Source of the DNA: Antrihabitans stalagmiti
GTDB lineage: Bacteria > Actinomycetota > Actinomycetes > Mycobacteriales > Mycobacteriaceae
Length of the DNA stretch: 64,000 bases
NCBI RefSeq assembly: GCF_016482825.1
Contig: NZ_JAEMNV010000004.1
Span: 124,001 to 188,000, forward strand
Reading direction: 5' to 3'
Shown here: positions 18,885 through 27,426 of the stretch, one piece after another
Layout: the number at the start of each line of letters is the position of its first letter
Position numbering within the stretch: position 1 is the first letter of the stretch
Position numbers and translations under genes: made by a program
The notes under the pieces: generated by a model
The model's input: only the letters and a program-made list of their open reading frames with translations
What the model was told of the DNA's origin: nothing
Databases searched by the model: none

Positions 18885-20516
18885 ATGGGTGGATACGACC
18901 TCTCACCGGGTGCCGTGTTCGCCGGCTACACGATCGAAAACGGCATCGGTGTCGGCGGAATGGGATCGGTCTACGTCGCGCGCCATCCGAACCTGCCGCG
19001 CCGCGTCGCATTGAAGTTGCTGCACAAGAATCTGACGTCGGACGACTACGTCCGTGCGCGGTTCGAATTCGAAGCCGACCACGCCGCCAGGCTCGAACAT
19101 CCCAACATCGTCGCAGTCTACGACCGCGGCAGGCACCGCAATCAGTTGTGGATCTCGATGCAGTACGTCGCGGGAACCGATGTCGCACAATTGGTTCGGG
19201 ATCAAGTGCTGCCGCCGGATCGGGCGTTGCACATCGCCTACGAGGTCGCCCGCGGACTCGACTACGCCCACAGCGCCGGAGTCTTTCACCGTGACGTGAA
19301 GCCCGCCAACATCCTGCTTGCCGATGCGCCGTACCCGGGCGAGTCCGAGCGAGTGTTGTTGACCGACTTCGGTATTGCTAAGGCACTCGACGACACCGTG
19401 CACCTCACCGAGACCGGGATGTTGGTCGCGACACTGCGATACGCAGCGCCGGAGCAGATCGACGGTGCCGAGGTCGATCATCGGACCGACCAATACTCGT
19501 TGGCGTGCACACTGTTTCATCTGGTGACGGGCGCACCGCCCTATCCGGGACCAAACCCGTCGGCAATCATGAACGGACACTTGAACGCTCCGGTGCCGCG
19601 GGCGAGTGCTTTCCGACCTGGGCTGCCCGCAGCGTTCGATCAGGTGCTTGCCAAAGGTTTGGCCAAGAAGCGGGCCGACCGCTACGACTCGTGTGTGGAC
19701 ATGGTCGACGCGGCGAGGGCGGCGTTGGCTGCTGCCGAGCCGGATCAGACCGTGCCACATAGGGTCCCGCGCACATTCGACTTGGACGCCACGGACCCCG
19801 ACGTCACCGCATTCGCCCCGAACTCACAGGCGTTGCGAGTGGTGCTGACCGACGATTCGGTGTTGCTTCGCGAAGGAATCGCTCGGCTGCTGCAAGACGA
19901 GGGCATCGATGTGGTCGGGCAAGCGGGCGATGCGACCGCTCTGCTCGAACTGGTGGCCGAACACCGTCCCGATGTTGCCGTCGTCGACATTCGGATGCCA
20001 CCGACGCACACTGTCGAAGGTATCGAGGCGGCGATCACGATCCGTCGTGACTATCCGGACACCGGGGTGCTGTTGCTGTCTCAGTACGTCGAGACAGAGA
20101 ACGTGATGAACCTGCTCGACGGGGGAGCGGGCAGTCTCGGCTACCTGCTCAAGGACCGTGTTGCCGATGTCGACGAGTTCGTCGACGCCCTCAACCGCGT
20201 CGCTGACGGCGGGTCCGCTATCGATCCGGATCTGGTCGGCAGGCTCGTTTCCCGACCGCACCGGGGGCATCGACCGCTCGACGAACTGTCGGCCCGCGAG
20301 CGAGAAGTGTTGCAGCTTATGGCCGAAGGTCGTTCCAACAAGGCGATCAGTGCGTCGTTGTTTCTCGGCGAGCGGACCGTGGAAGCCCATGTTCGGAGCA
20401 TCTTCGTCAAACTCGAACTTGCTCCCGAACCGGAGGATCACCGGCGGGTCCTTGCCGTGCTGACACATCTGCGGGCAGCGCCACCACCGGTCAGTCGTCC
20501 CCACCCGGATCTGTGA
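18885..20516 (+). CDS. Ser/Thr protein kinase fused to a NarL-type response regulator
   Basis: A 543-aa soluble protein with three parts. Residues ~10-275 are a eukaryotic-like Ser/Thr kinase with all key motifs: GIGVGGMGSVYVA, VALKLL (Lys), HRDVKPANILL (Asp about 137), LTDFGIAK and AAPEQ. Residues ~320-440 are a receiver domain with LTDDS, VVDIRMPP (phospho-Asp about 368) and YLLKD (Lys). Residues ~465-525 are a LuxR HTH (LSAREREVLQLMAEGRSNKA). No TM segment or PASTA domain is present. ATG 18885 follows GGTGG by 4 nt; an in-frame GTG at 18807 overlaps the preceding kinase stop. It may integrate Ser/Thr phosphorylation with the phosphorelay from the upstream histidine kinase. Confidence 0.9.
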   Translation: MGGYDLSPGAVFAGYTIENGIGVGGMGSVYVARHPNLPRRVALKLLHKNLTSDDYVRARFEFEADHAARLEHPNIVAVYDRGRHRNQLWISMQYVAGTDVAQLVRDQVLPPDRALHIAYEVARGLDYAHSAGVFHRDVKPANILLADAPYPGESERVLLTDFGIAKALDDTVHLTETGMLVATLRYAAPEQIDGAEVDHRTDQYSLACTLFHLVTGAPPYPGPNPSAIMNGHLNAPVPRASAFRPGLPAAFDQVLAKGLAKKRADRYDSCVDMVDAARAALAAAEPDQTVPHRVPRTFDLDATDPDVTAFAPNSQALRVVLTDDSVLLREGIARLLQDEGIDVVGQAGDATALLELVAEHRPDVAVVDIRMPPTHTVEGIEAAITIRRDYPDTGVLLLSQYVETENVMNLLDGGAGSLGYLLKDRVADVDEFVDALNRVADGGSAIDPDLVGRLVSRPHRGHRPLDELSAREREVLQLMAEGRSNKAISASLFLGERTVEAHVRSIFVKLELAPEPEDHRRVLAVLTHLRAAPPPVSRPHPDL

Positions 20517-21465
20517 CACCTTCGGTTTCGTCGCGTTCGGCCCACTCCAACAGCCGTGAAATGTCGAAAACCGCGTCGTCCATTCCGGCGTGGAGGTCGC
20601 CGAGTTCGGCGAAACGTGCTGGGACGGTTTGCATCGTGAAGTCCTGCGGGTCGGCGTCGTCGATCTCGTCCCACGCGATCGGCGTCGAGACAGTTCCGCG
20701 TGGATTGCCTCGCACGGAGTAGGCGCTGGCGATCGTATGATCGCGCGCGTTCTGGTTGTAATCGACGAACAATGCGGCGGGGTCGCGATCTTTGCGCCAC
20801 CACGTCGTCGTCACCTCGGACGGTGCCCGGCGCTCGACTTCACGCGCGAACGCGAGCGCCGCCCGGCGGACGTCTTTGAAGCCGTAGTCGGGAGCGATGC
20901 GGACATAGATGTGTAAACCCTTGCCGCCGCTGGTCTTCGGCCAGCCGATCGCTCCGAGGTCGTCGAGCACCTCGTGTGCGACGTGCGCAACACGACGCAC
21001 GCGGTCGAAACTGCAGTCCGGCATCGGATCGAGATCGATGCGCCACTCGTCGGGGAATTCGACGGCTGCACTGTGTGTGTTCCACGGATGAAATTCCACG
21101 GTCGACATCTGGACCGCCCAGATCACGTGCGCCAACTCGGTCACACACAGCTCGTCGGCGTTGCGGTTGTAGCGAGGGAAGTGCACCCGAACCGTGTTCA
21201 ACCAGGGCGGAGCCCCGTTCGGTACGCGTTTCTGGTGCACTTTCTCGCCGCTCAAGCCTGTCGGAAAGCGATGCAGCATGCACGGCCGCTCGTAGAGCGC
21301 ATTGACGATGCCGTCGCCGACCGATAGGTAGTACTCGACGAGATCGAGTTTGGTGGCACCGGTCTCCGGAAAATAGATGCGATCCGGATTGCTGATCCGC
21401 ACCACCTTGTCGTCGATCTCGAGCTCGACGGCAGGAGATTTCGACTTACCGGAACTGGTGGCCAT
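20491..21465 (-). CDS. LigD-type primase-polymerase domain protein (stand-alone PolDom)
   Basis: A 324-aa protein matching the polymerase/primase domain of bacterial LigD (AEP superfamily), which fills in and extends ends during non-homologous end joining. Visible features: ISNPDRIYFPETGATKLDLV at the N-terminus, WRIDLDPMP with the metal-binding D-x-D, TSGGKGLHIYV, and FVDYNQNARDHTIASAYSVR. Neither ligase nor nuclease domain is present and no ku gene is in the window, so it resembles the separate PolD proteins of mycobacteria. ATG 21465 was chosen because the upstream open frame lacks family character. It overlaps the 3' end of the kinase/receiver fusion by 26 bp, convergently. Confidence 0.88.
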   Translation of the reverse strand: MATSSGKSKSPAVELEIDDKVVRISNPDRIYFPETGATKLDLVEYYLSVGDGIVNALYERPCMLHRFPTGLSGEKVHQKRVPNGAPPWLNTVRVHFPRYNRNADELCVTELAHVIWAVQMSTVEFHPWNTHSAAVEFPDEWRIDLDPMPDCSFDRVRRVAHVAHEVLDDLGAIGWPKTSGGKGLHIYVRIAPDYGFKDVRRAALAFAREVERRAPSEVTTTWWRKDRDPAALFVDYNQNARDHTIASAYSVRGNPRGTVSTPIAWDEIDDADPQDFTMQTVPARFAELGDLHAGMDDAVFDISRLLEWAERDETEGVTDPGGDD

Positions 21466-21493
21466 ACCTGCCAAGATAGCTGTCCGGCGCGGA

Positions 21494-21766
21494 TCAGTCG
21501 GCGGTTGTCGGATCGATGACGGTCCCGATGCGGCTGATCCTGTTCGCCGGAAAGCCGGACAGTTCAGCATGTTCGCGCACGGCGTCCTCGTCGTCGGCGA
21601 CGTAGACACAGTAGATCTTGTCGTCGGTCACGTAACTCTGCTGCCACTGTGCGCGGCCTTCCATCGTGGCCAACGCGGCGTTCGAGGTCTGGGCTGCGCC
21701 CTGCAGTTCTGCCTGCGTGAGATTGCCAACGCTTGGCATGTCGCGTTCGATTACGTACTTCGGCAT
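21494..21766 (-). CDS. DUF4242 (SCO4226-type nickel-binding family) protein
   Basis: A 90-aa protein that begins MPKYVIERDMPSVGNLT and ends GFPANRISRIGTVIDPTTAD, the pattern of the DUF4242 family. In Streptomyces a member (SCO4226) binds nickel; others are unstudied. The core WQQSYVTDDKIYCVYVADDE is well conserved. GAAGGAG lies 6-8 nt before ATG 21766. It lies downstream of the LuxR-TPR regulator on the same strand, 132 nt away. No enzyme activity can be assigned. Confidence 0.88.
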   Translation of the reverse strand: MPKYVIERDMPSVGNLTQAELQGAAQTSNAALATMEGRAQWQQSYVTDDKIYCVYVADDEDAVREHAELSGFPANRISRIGTVIDPTTAD

Positions 21767-21898
21767 CGGATTTCTCCTTCGAGGGTGTCCCCGGGTGTTG
21801 GGGTTGCGATACCAAAATTACGGTCGGCGGCCTGTGTCGGACATCGGCATCGGCCGTCGTTGTCGGACTGTCCGGGTGGGCATTTCTACCCACAGCGG

Positions 21899-23626
21899 TC
21901 AGCGGCGACGCGGGTCCACGATGCCGTTTTCGAACGCGTAAGCCGTTGCGGCGGAGCGGGATGTGACCCCGAGCTTGGTGAAGACGTTCGCGACGTGCCG
22001 GTGTACGGTCCGCTCACTGAGGAACAGCGCTGTCGCGATCTCACGGTTGCTGTTGCCTGCAGCGATGAGGCGCAGCACCTCGATTTCGCGGGTGCTCAGC
22101 CCTCCCGGCGCGGTCGATGCGCCCCGTAGTGCTGCAACCCTCTGGATGTCCGGGAGTGCGCCGAGCCGTTCGAAAACCGTTGCTGCTGCGTCGAGTTCGA
22201 GTGCGACGGCGTCGTCGTCACCCAACCCGCGGTAGGTTTCGGCCAGCAGAAGACGGGTCCGGGCCGTCTCGTACGGCGCTTCCAGTTGCTGCCACTGTCT
22301 GCAGGCCGTACGCAACACCGGAAGTGCCGTGACCGCCTTGCCTTCGGCGAGCAGCACCGCACCGCGCGCACGAGTGGCTGCTGCGGCGAGCCCGGAGCCG
22401 GAATGCGTCTGCGCGGCCTCGGTCAGCGCAGCCGATGCCCGCCTAGCGGTGTCGAGATCGCCAGCCGCAAAGGCGATTTCGAGCTGTGCGAGATGAAGTC
22501 GGCTCCGTGCGGATCGGCTCAGGTGCTCGTCGGCAAGCGCCGTACGGATCGAGGACGCGGCAGCCTCGGTGTTGCCTTGCGCCAGCCGAATCAGAGCGAG
22601 ACCGGGCTGGGGATCGGCACCGAGTTCGTGGGCGGCGCGCAGGGATTCCTCCGCGCCTGCCAGGTCGCCGCGTAACCGAAGGATCTCTGCGACTTCGTAA
22701 CGCGCGTCCGAGGCGACGCCGGAGTTGACGTTCACGGTGTCGGCGTGTGCGCGCAGCGCTTCCGTCATGGCGTCGTCCCAGCTGCCGTGCAACTGCAGTA
22801 CCTGAGCGCGATGGACGCGGCAGATGCCGGGGTAGAGGTTCGCGTCGGGCAGTGGGCTGCACCATTGCGTCGCGGATTTCGTGACTTCGCTTGCCCGTCG
22901 AAGGTCGGTCAGTTCGTGACAGACCGACATCACGTGGCAGTAGATCGCCCCCGACCAGAACGGGGTGACCTCTCCCGTCGACACCATCAACATCGCCTCG
23001 TCGAGTAACGCGAGGCCTTCGTCGAGCTGTCCGAGAGCGACAAGCGTTTTGCCTTCGCAGAGAACACCGACCGCGACGAGATCGGTGTTTGCAAGGGTCC
23101 GGCCGAGCGTATGCATCCGCGTCGCCGACGCCATCGCCGTGTCGGTGTCTCCGCGCCCGAGCGCCTGAGCCGTTTCGAGGTAGAGAGGGAAGCCGTGGGC
23201 GGCACATTCGGGGATCTCGTCGAGCAGGTGGTAGCAGCGGCGCATCCAGCCGGCGCCCTTCGACACATCTCCACGCAGGCCCGTGTGCAGGCCCAGGTAG
23301 AAGGCCGCCATCGCCGCATCGGCCGTCTGCCCGACGTCGACGAAAATGCGATGAGCGCGAGTGAACGCATCGAGTGATTCGTCGATCTTGCCGAGCCACC
23401 ACGCGGCCTCGGCCAACGCAACGAGGTCCGCGCCGGACAGTTCCCCATTGGTTTTGCCCGCAACGAACCAGTCGTACGTCGCCTGCCAGTCGCCGACGGC
23501 ATGCACATCGAGCGGTTTGTCGACCAACGCCCGATCCGGAGGGGTTTGGTCGACGATCTCCACCATCGTCCCAGGGTAATCCCGCAAAACAACTCGCTCT
23601 ACATTGTCGAGCCGATGTGTCAGCAT
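21899..23626 (-). CDS. LuxR-family regulator with TPR-like helical repeats
   Basis: A protein of about 575 aa. Most of the length is alpha-helical repeat sequence (for example LAEAAWWLGKIDESLDAFTR), as in TPR/MalT-type sensor regions. The C-terminus is a LuxR/GerE HTH: LSTREIEVLRLIAAGNSN, then ERTVHRHVANVFTKLGV (about 510-565). No P-loop ATPase motif is visible, so it is not a full LAL regulator. The start is uncertain: ATG 23626 is used, with GTG 23650 upstream and an ATG 20 codons downstream possible. Divergent from the short ORF/HNH genes; the DUF4242 gene is the nearest downstream candidate target. Confidence 0.82.
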   Translation of the reverse strand: MLTHRLDNVERVVLRDYPGTMVEIVDQTPPDRALVDKPLDVHAVGDWQATYDWFVAGKTNGELSGADLVALAEAAWWLGKIDESLDAFTRAHRIFVDVGQTADAAMAAFYLGLHTGLRGDVSKGAGWMRRCYHLLDEIPECAAHGFPLYLETAQALGRGDTDTAMASATRMHTLGRTLANTDLVAVGVLCEGKTLVALGQLDEGLALLDEAMLMVSTGEVTPFWSGAIYCHVMSVCHELTDLRRASEVTKSATQWCSPLPDANLYPGICRVHRAQVLQLHGSWDDAMTEALRAHADTVNVNSGVASDARYEVAEILRLRGDLAGAEESLRAAHELGADPQPGLALIRLAQGNTEAAASSIRTALADEHLSRSARSRLHLAQLEIAFAAGDLDTARRASAALTEAAQTHSGSGLAAAATRARGAVLLAEGKAVTALPVLRTACRQWQQLEAPYETARTRLLLAETYRGLGDDDAVALELDAAATVFERLGALPDIQRVAALRGASTAPGGLSTREIEVLRLIAAGNSNREIATALFLSERTVHRHVANVFTKLGVTSRSAATAYAFENGIVDPRRR

Positions 23627-23691
23627 TGTCTTCGATATACGTTGCCGCACGGGTAATGGTTCACGCGAGGAAAGAGCAGAAGGGAGTAGCA

Positions 23692-23790
23692 GTGCGCACG
23701 CCGAACAGTGTCGAAGTTCGATTTATGTGGCAGGCCGACGCCGGTCCGTTGCGCTGCTGCCTGGATTCAGCGCAACCGATCCAGTCCTGA
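23692..23790 (+). CDS. Possible 32-aa leader peptide upstream of the HNH gene
   Basis: GTG 23692 is preceded by AAGGGAG at ideal spacing and opens a 32-codon frame ending 43 nt before the HNH gene. The peptide contains RFMWQADAGPLRCCLD, with two adjacent cysteines. Third positions are mostly G/C, as in real genes here. Short cysteine-containing upstream ORFs act as attenuators in some mycobacteria; whether this is one is inference. Confidence 0.35.
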   Translation: MRTPNSVEVRFMWQADAGPLRCCLDSAQPIQS

Positions 23791-23833
23791 TTCCTGCATT
23801 CCCGCACTACCTTTCTCGAGACGGTGATGTCCC

Positions 23834-24385
23834 ATGCGCTTTCGCAACCAACCCGCAGTACTGACTGCCGACAACTGGATACGCACGTCCGTACTCGTGT
23901 TGAACGTGACGTTCGAGGCTCTCACCGAGATCCCCGCCGACCGCGCGGTGGTTTTGGTGAGCGTGGGTGCCGCCGAGTCGGTCGCCGACCGCGATCCGGT
24001 CTTCCCGATCCGGTCGCATTACACGGAAATGGCTCTGCCGCAGACGATTCGGCTGCTTCGCTACGTCTACATCGAACACTACGTGCTCGTCTACGACGGA
24101 AGCCGAGCAACATTTGCGGGTGTGCTCCGGCGTGACAGGTACAGGTGCGGCTACTGCGATGCGTCGTTCGCGGGCACGGTCGACCACATCCTGCCGCGCA
24201 GCCGTGGTGGACCTGACACCTGGGGGAATTTGATCGCCTGCTGCGCCGAGTGCAACTGCTACAAGAGCGACCGCACGCCGGAGGAAGCAGGCATGCGTCT
24301 GCTCTGGGAGCCGAAAGCCCCTCGGCACGAAGAGAAGACGCAGCAGCGGATCTGGAAGGAAATGAGGGCGCTCCGCGCCTCGTGA
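23834..24385 (+). CDS. HNH endonuclease
   Basis: A 183-aa protein with an HNH nuclease fold in its C-terminal half: two zinc-binding cysteine pairs (RCGYC and CCAEC) flanking VDHILPRSRGGPDTWGNLIA, with the catalytic His in VDH and the Asn in WGNL. The N-terminal ~90 residues are a conserved extension seen in actinobacterial HNH proteins of unknown biological role. It is followed by a WhiB gene 66 nt downstream. Its stop codon TGA lies inside the left arm of a palindromic repeat. No toxin, restriction or phage gene is adjacent, so a mobile or defence role is not supported here. Confidence 0.88.
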   Translation: MRFRNQPAVLTADNWIRTSVLVLNVTFEALTEIPADRAVVLVSVGAAESVADRDPVFPIRSHYTEMALPQTIRLLRYVYIEHYVLVYDGSRATFAGVLRRDRYRCGYCDASFAGTVDHILPRSRGGPDTWGNLIACCAECNCYKSDRTPEEAGMRLLWEPKAPRHEEKTQQRIWKEMRALRAS

Positions 24386-24424
24386 GTCCTTCCGGAGGGC
24401 CCGACCTCCGAAAAGACTCACGAG
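24379..24424. repeat. Palindromic repeat, family 2, copy 1
   Basis: Outer arms CTCGTGAGTC (24379-24388) and GACTCACGAG (24415-24424) are perfect, and inner arms CGGAGG/CCTCCG (24393-24398/24405-24410) extend the stem. The HNH stop codon (TGA 24383-24385) is within the left arm. A second copy lies at 28269-28320. Probable transcription terminator or REP-like element. Confidence 0.88.
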
Positions 24425-24451
24425 CGGCGTAGCCGCCTGGAAAGGAATTCG

Positions 24452-24706
24452 ATGACCGAAGTACTGGATATCAGGACGCTCGCCGACCTGCTGCCGATCT
24501 CGGACGCGCCCGATTGGCTCCGGGCTGCGTGCCGCGGTGACACCAACCCCGAAGCCTGGTTTCCTTTCCCGACGCAGGACTACGGCTACGCACTTTCGGT
24601 GTGTGCGAATTGCCCGATCATGCTGCAGTGCGGCGAGTTCGGGCGGGCAACAGGCCAGTCCGGGGTGTGGGGCGGCCGCAACCTCGACCGAGGTCGCGTG
24701 CAGTAG
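24452..24706 (+). CDS. WhiB-family iron-sulfur transcriptional regulator
   Basis: An 84-aa Wbl protein. The four cluster cysteines are in AACRGDTNP and VCANCPIMLQC (C-x2-C-x5-C), followed by the G[VI]WGG turn (GVWGGRNLDRG). Wbl proteins bind a [4Fe-4S] cluster and usually act with the primary sigma factor. The short C-terminal tail after GVWGG lacks the extended basic region of WhiB1/WhiB7, so a sub-class cannot be set. GGAAAGG precedes ATG 24452 by 5 nt. It sits between the HNH and DUF1905 genes and is followed by a strong hairpin. Confidence 0.93.
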   Translation: MTEVLDIRTLADLLPISDAPDWLRAACRGDTNPEAWFPFPTQDYGYALSVCANCPIMLQCGEFGRATGQSGVWGGRNLDRGRVQ

Positions 24707-24716
24707 CGATGATTCC

Positions 24717-24752
24717 GGGACGGTTCGACAGTCATAGCTGTCGAACCGTCCC
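24717..24752 (+). terminator. Perfect 15-bp hairpin after whiB
   Basis: GGGACGGTTCGACAG (24717-24731) and CTGTCGAACCGTCCC (24738-24752) are perfect reverse complements around a 6-nt loop. There is no T-tract after the stem, so it is a non-canonical (I-shaped) terminator, common in actinobacteria, or an operator for DUF1905, which starts 20 nt later. Confidence 0.65.
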
Positions 24753-24772
24753 AGCCTCGAAAGCGAGTTGCC

Positions 24773-25063
24773 ATGTCGACTGCCAAGACCGCACATCCGA
24801 TCGACCTCGAATTCACCGCCCCGATCGAAAAGAACGGAGCCTTCGCCACCTTCCTGACCGTGCCGAATTCCGCGGAGTATTTCGGCACGCGACGTGCGAT
24901 CAAAGTGTCCGGCACCGTCGACGGGCACCCGTTCGACGCGACGCTGATGCCATCCGGTTCGGGTCCGCACTGGATGCCGATGCGAGCCGCGATGTGCAAA
25001 CAAATCGGCAAAGCAGAGGCCGGCGTGGAGGTGACCGTTCGGTTGCAGCAGCGACTCAGCTGA
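24773..25063 (+). CDS. DUF1905 family protein
   Basis: A 96-aa beta-rich protein with the DUF1905 pattern: DLEFTAPIEKNGAFATFLTV at the start, IKVSGTVDGHPFDATLMPSG in the middle and a C-terminal VEVTVRLQQ. Members are small and of unknown function, sometimes fused to YdeI-type domains. It is translated toward the MMPL gene, and the two 3' ends overlap by 8 bp. No ligand or catalytic residue can be assigned. Confidence 0.85.
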   Translation: MSTAKTAHPIDLEFTAPIEKNGAFATFLTVPNSAEYFGTRRAIKVSGTVDGHPFDATLMPSGSGPHWMPMRAAMCKQIGKAEAGVEVTVRLQQRLS

Positions 25064-27257
25064 GCGCAGCCACGTCGGCGCCGTGTTCCGCTGCGAGCCG
25101 CTGCTCCAACTTCTCACCCTCGATATCGGGATCGGGGACGTGTTTGGCGAACCACAACGGGTGGTACCAGAGCGTGCCCTTGACGATCGCCATCACAGCG
25201 GGCACCAACGTCAGTCGGACGACGAAGGCATCGAGGAAGACGCCGACCGCGAAACTGAAACCGATCGCCTTGATCGTCGGGTCGTCGTTGACCATAAACG
25301 CCAGGAAGATCGAGAACATGATCAGCGCGGCGGCGGTGACAACACGCGCCGACAGTCCGGTGCCGCGTTCGACGGCGCCACGTGCGTCGCCGGTCTTGGT
25401 GTAGTCCTCCTTGATGCGCGACACGACGAACACTTCGTAATCGCTCGAGAGGCCGAAGATGATGGCCAGCATGATGATCGGCAGGAAGCTGACGGTTTCG
25501 CTCGGTGTGATGCCGAGCAATTCCTGGCCCCAGCCCCACTGGAACACCGCTACCTGTGCGCCGAACGCCGCGGATACAGACAGCAGGAAACCGATGATCG
25601 ACTTGATCGGGACGAGGATCGTCCGGAACGCGAAGGTCAGCAGCAGGAACGCAAGGCCGATGACGACGAAGAGGAACACTGGCAGTGCGTCCGAAAGCTT
25701 CTTGGAGACATCGATATTGGACGCCGTGCCACCTCCGACGAGTAGCGTCGCGCCCGTCGTCCCTTCGATGCGAGTGCGGTCGCTGCGGATGCGGTCCACC
25801 AGTTTCGCTGTCTCAGGGTCGTTCGGTCCGGTGGTCGGTATGACGCTGATGATGACGACACCGTTGTCGGCGCCTGCCAATGTCGCAGCAGCGACACCTT
25901 CTTCCTTGCTCAAGGCTTCGACGATCGGCGCCGCGGCAGCCGGGTCGGCGAGATTCTCCGCGACGACGAGCAGCGGGCCGTTGAAGCCGACACCGAAGCC
26001 TTCGGTGGTGAGGTCGTAGGCGATGCGCGCGGTATCGCCCTCCGGCTTGGATGCGCCGGTCGGCAGGCCGAGCTTCATCTGAGTCGCGGGAATCGCTAGC
26101 ACGATCAACGTCAGGACCCCGATGACAAGCACCGGTACCCGGAATCTGACTACGAACCGCGCCCACGCAGCGCCAGCCGTCTTCTCGGGCGTGTACGCGG
26201 CTTCGAGCGCGATCTTTTCGTGGTGTCCCGGCCGAAGTGGGGTCGCGAGGAACTTCGCGACCTTGCCACCGGCGAATCCCATCATCGCGGGCAGCAACGT
26301 CAACGCGATCAACAGGGCTACGAAAACCGCAGCGGCAGCGGCCAATCCCATGACGGTCAGGAACGGTATGCCGACGACGGCGAGTCCGCACAACGCCACG
26401 ATCACCGTAAGTCCAGCGAACACAACCGAACTCCCGGCCGTGCCGACGGACAGCGCGACGGACTCTTCGGTGTCCATCCCCTGCAGCAGGTTGTTTCGAT
26501 GCCGCGACAGGATGAACAGCCCGTAGTCGATGCCGCACGAGAGGCCGAGCATCAGCGCAACGGTCGTCGATGCCGAGGCGATGTCGACGACCGACGCAAG
26601 CGCGGTGACACCCATCAGGGTGGTGACGACACCGATGATCGCAGTCACGATCGGCAGACCCGCTGCGACGAACGCGCCGAACGTGATCAGCAGAATGACG
26701 AAAGCCATTATCAGGCCGACGATCTCGGGCAGTTCGGACACTTCGGTCAGCCAACCGGGATAGACGCTGCCCGAGTAGGCGACGTCGACGCCGACGTCTT
26801 CGGCAGGCACGACCGCAGCTTGGATCGCTGCCAACGTCGATTCGGGAACATCGACTGGGGAGGCAAGGAATTGAACCGAGGCGATGGCTACATCGGAGTT
26901 CGGCGCGATCGATCCCGGCGCGAACGGATCGGAAGCCGACACCACGCCGGGAAGCGTCTTCAGCTTGGCGACCGACGACTCGATCGCGGCCTTCGCGGCC
27001 GAATCCGTCAGCTTCGCAGCACCGTTGGTTGCAAACACAACTTGGGTTTGCCCGCCGTTGATCGCAGGCATTTTCGATGCGAGCAGGTCAGCGGTCTCCT
27101 GGGATTCGGTCCCTGGGATGGTGAAGTTGTCGTTTGTCTTGCCGCCGCTGGCATTTGCCAGCACGATCATTCCGATAGCGAGCGCCAACCACACCGCAAG
27201 AACCCAGCGGCGTTGCCGAAAGGTGAACCGCGCCAGCCGATACAGATAGGTCGACAT
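25056..27257 (-). CDS. MMPL/RND-type membrane transporter
   Basis: A 733-aa MMPL-domain protein: two repeats of one TM helix, a periplasmic-side domain and a five-TM block. The first block has GLSCGIDYGLFILSRHR and the second GLSSDYEVFVVSRIKEDY, the proton-relay/Asp motifs of the family. It probably exports a lipid or hydrophobic compound by proton antiport; substrate is unknown. At 733 aa it is the short YdfJ-like type rather than a lipid-exporting MmpL3/L8 (about 950-1000 aa). ATG 27257 has GGAGG about 7 nt upstream; 27 codons of open frame lie ahead of it. No adjacent MmpS gene or repressor. Confidence 0.9.
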   Translation of the reverse strand: MSTYLYRLARFTFRQRRWVLAVWLALAIGMIVLANASGGKTNDNFTIPGTESQETADLLASKMPAINGGQTQVVFATNGAAKLTDSAAKAAIESSVAKLKTLPGVVSASDPFAPGSIAPNSDVAIASVQFLASPVDVPESTLAAIQAAVVPAEDVGVDVAYSGSVYPGWLTEVSELPEIVGLIMAFVILLITFGAFVAAGLPIVTAIIGVVTTLMGVTALASVVDIASASTTVALMLGLSCGIDYGLFILSRHRNNLLQGMDTEESVALSVGTAGSSVVFAGLTVIVALCGLAVVGIPFLTVMGLAAAAAVFVALLIALTLLPAMMGFAGGKVAKFLATPLRPGHHEKIALEAAYTPEKTAGAAWARFVVRFRVPVLVIGVLTLIVLAIPATQMKLGLPTGASKPEGDTARIAYDLTTEGFGVGFNGPLLVVAENLADPAAAAPIVEALSKEEGVAAATLAGADNGVVIISVIPTTGPNDPETAKLVDRIRSDRTRIEGTTGATLLVGGGTASNIDVSKKLSDALPVFLFVVIGLAFLLLTFAFRTILVPIKSIIGFLLSVSAAFGAQVAVFQWGWGQELLGITPSETVSFLPIIMLAIIFGLSSDYEVFVVSRIKEDYTKTGDARGAVERGTGLSARVVTAAALIMFSIFLAFMVNDDPTIKAIGFSFAVGVFLDAFVVRLTLVPAVMAIVKGTLWYHPLWFAKHVPDPDIEGEKLEQRLAAEHGADVAALS

Positions 27258-27375
27258 TGCAGAGCCTCCGATGTTCGGCGGAACCGACGAGGAGCAATTT
27301 GGTGCAGTGTGACACAGCGGGCTGTGCAGCGAGGGCACAACGAAGGCGGTGAACGGGCTTTCGCTGCGGCAACGA

Positions 27376-27407
27376 GCGAGTGGCGATCACGCTGTGAGCC
27401 CACTCGC
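27376..27407. repeat. Palindromic repeat, family 3, copy 1
   Basis: GCGAGTGG (27376-27383) pairs with CCACTCGC (27400-27407). The right half, GTGAGCCCACTCG, is nearly the reverse complement of the left half of the palindrome after rmlB (54898-54955). It lies between the divergent MMPL and SGNH genes, just upstream of the SGNH -10 element. Confidence 0.55.
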
Positions 27408-27413
27408 CGCGGG

Positions 27414-27419
27414 TAAGGT
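27414..27419 (+). promoter_or_regulatory. -10 element for a leaderless SGNH transcript
   Basis: TAAGGT ends 7 nt before ATG 27427, which would place the transcription start on the start codon. No ribosome binding site other than this AAGG is visible. Inference from the TANNNT rule. Confidence 0.45.
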
Positions 27420-27426
27420 CTGCACG

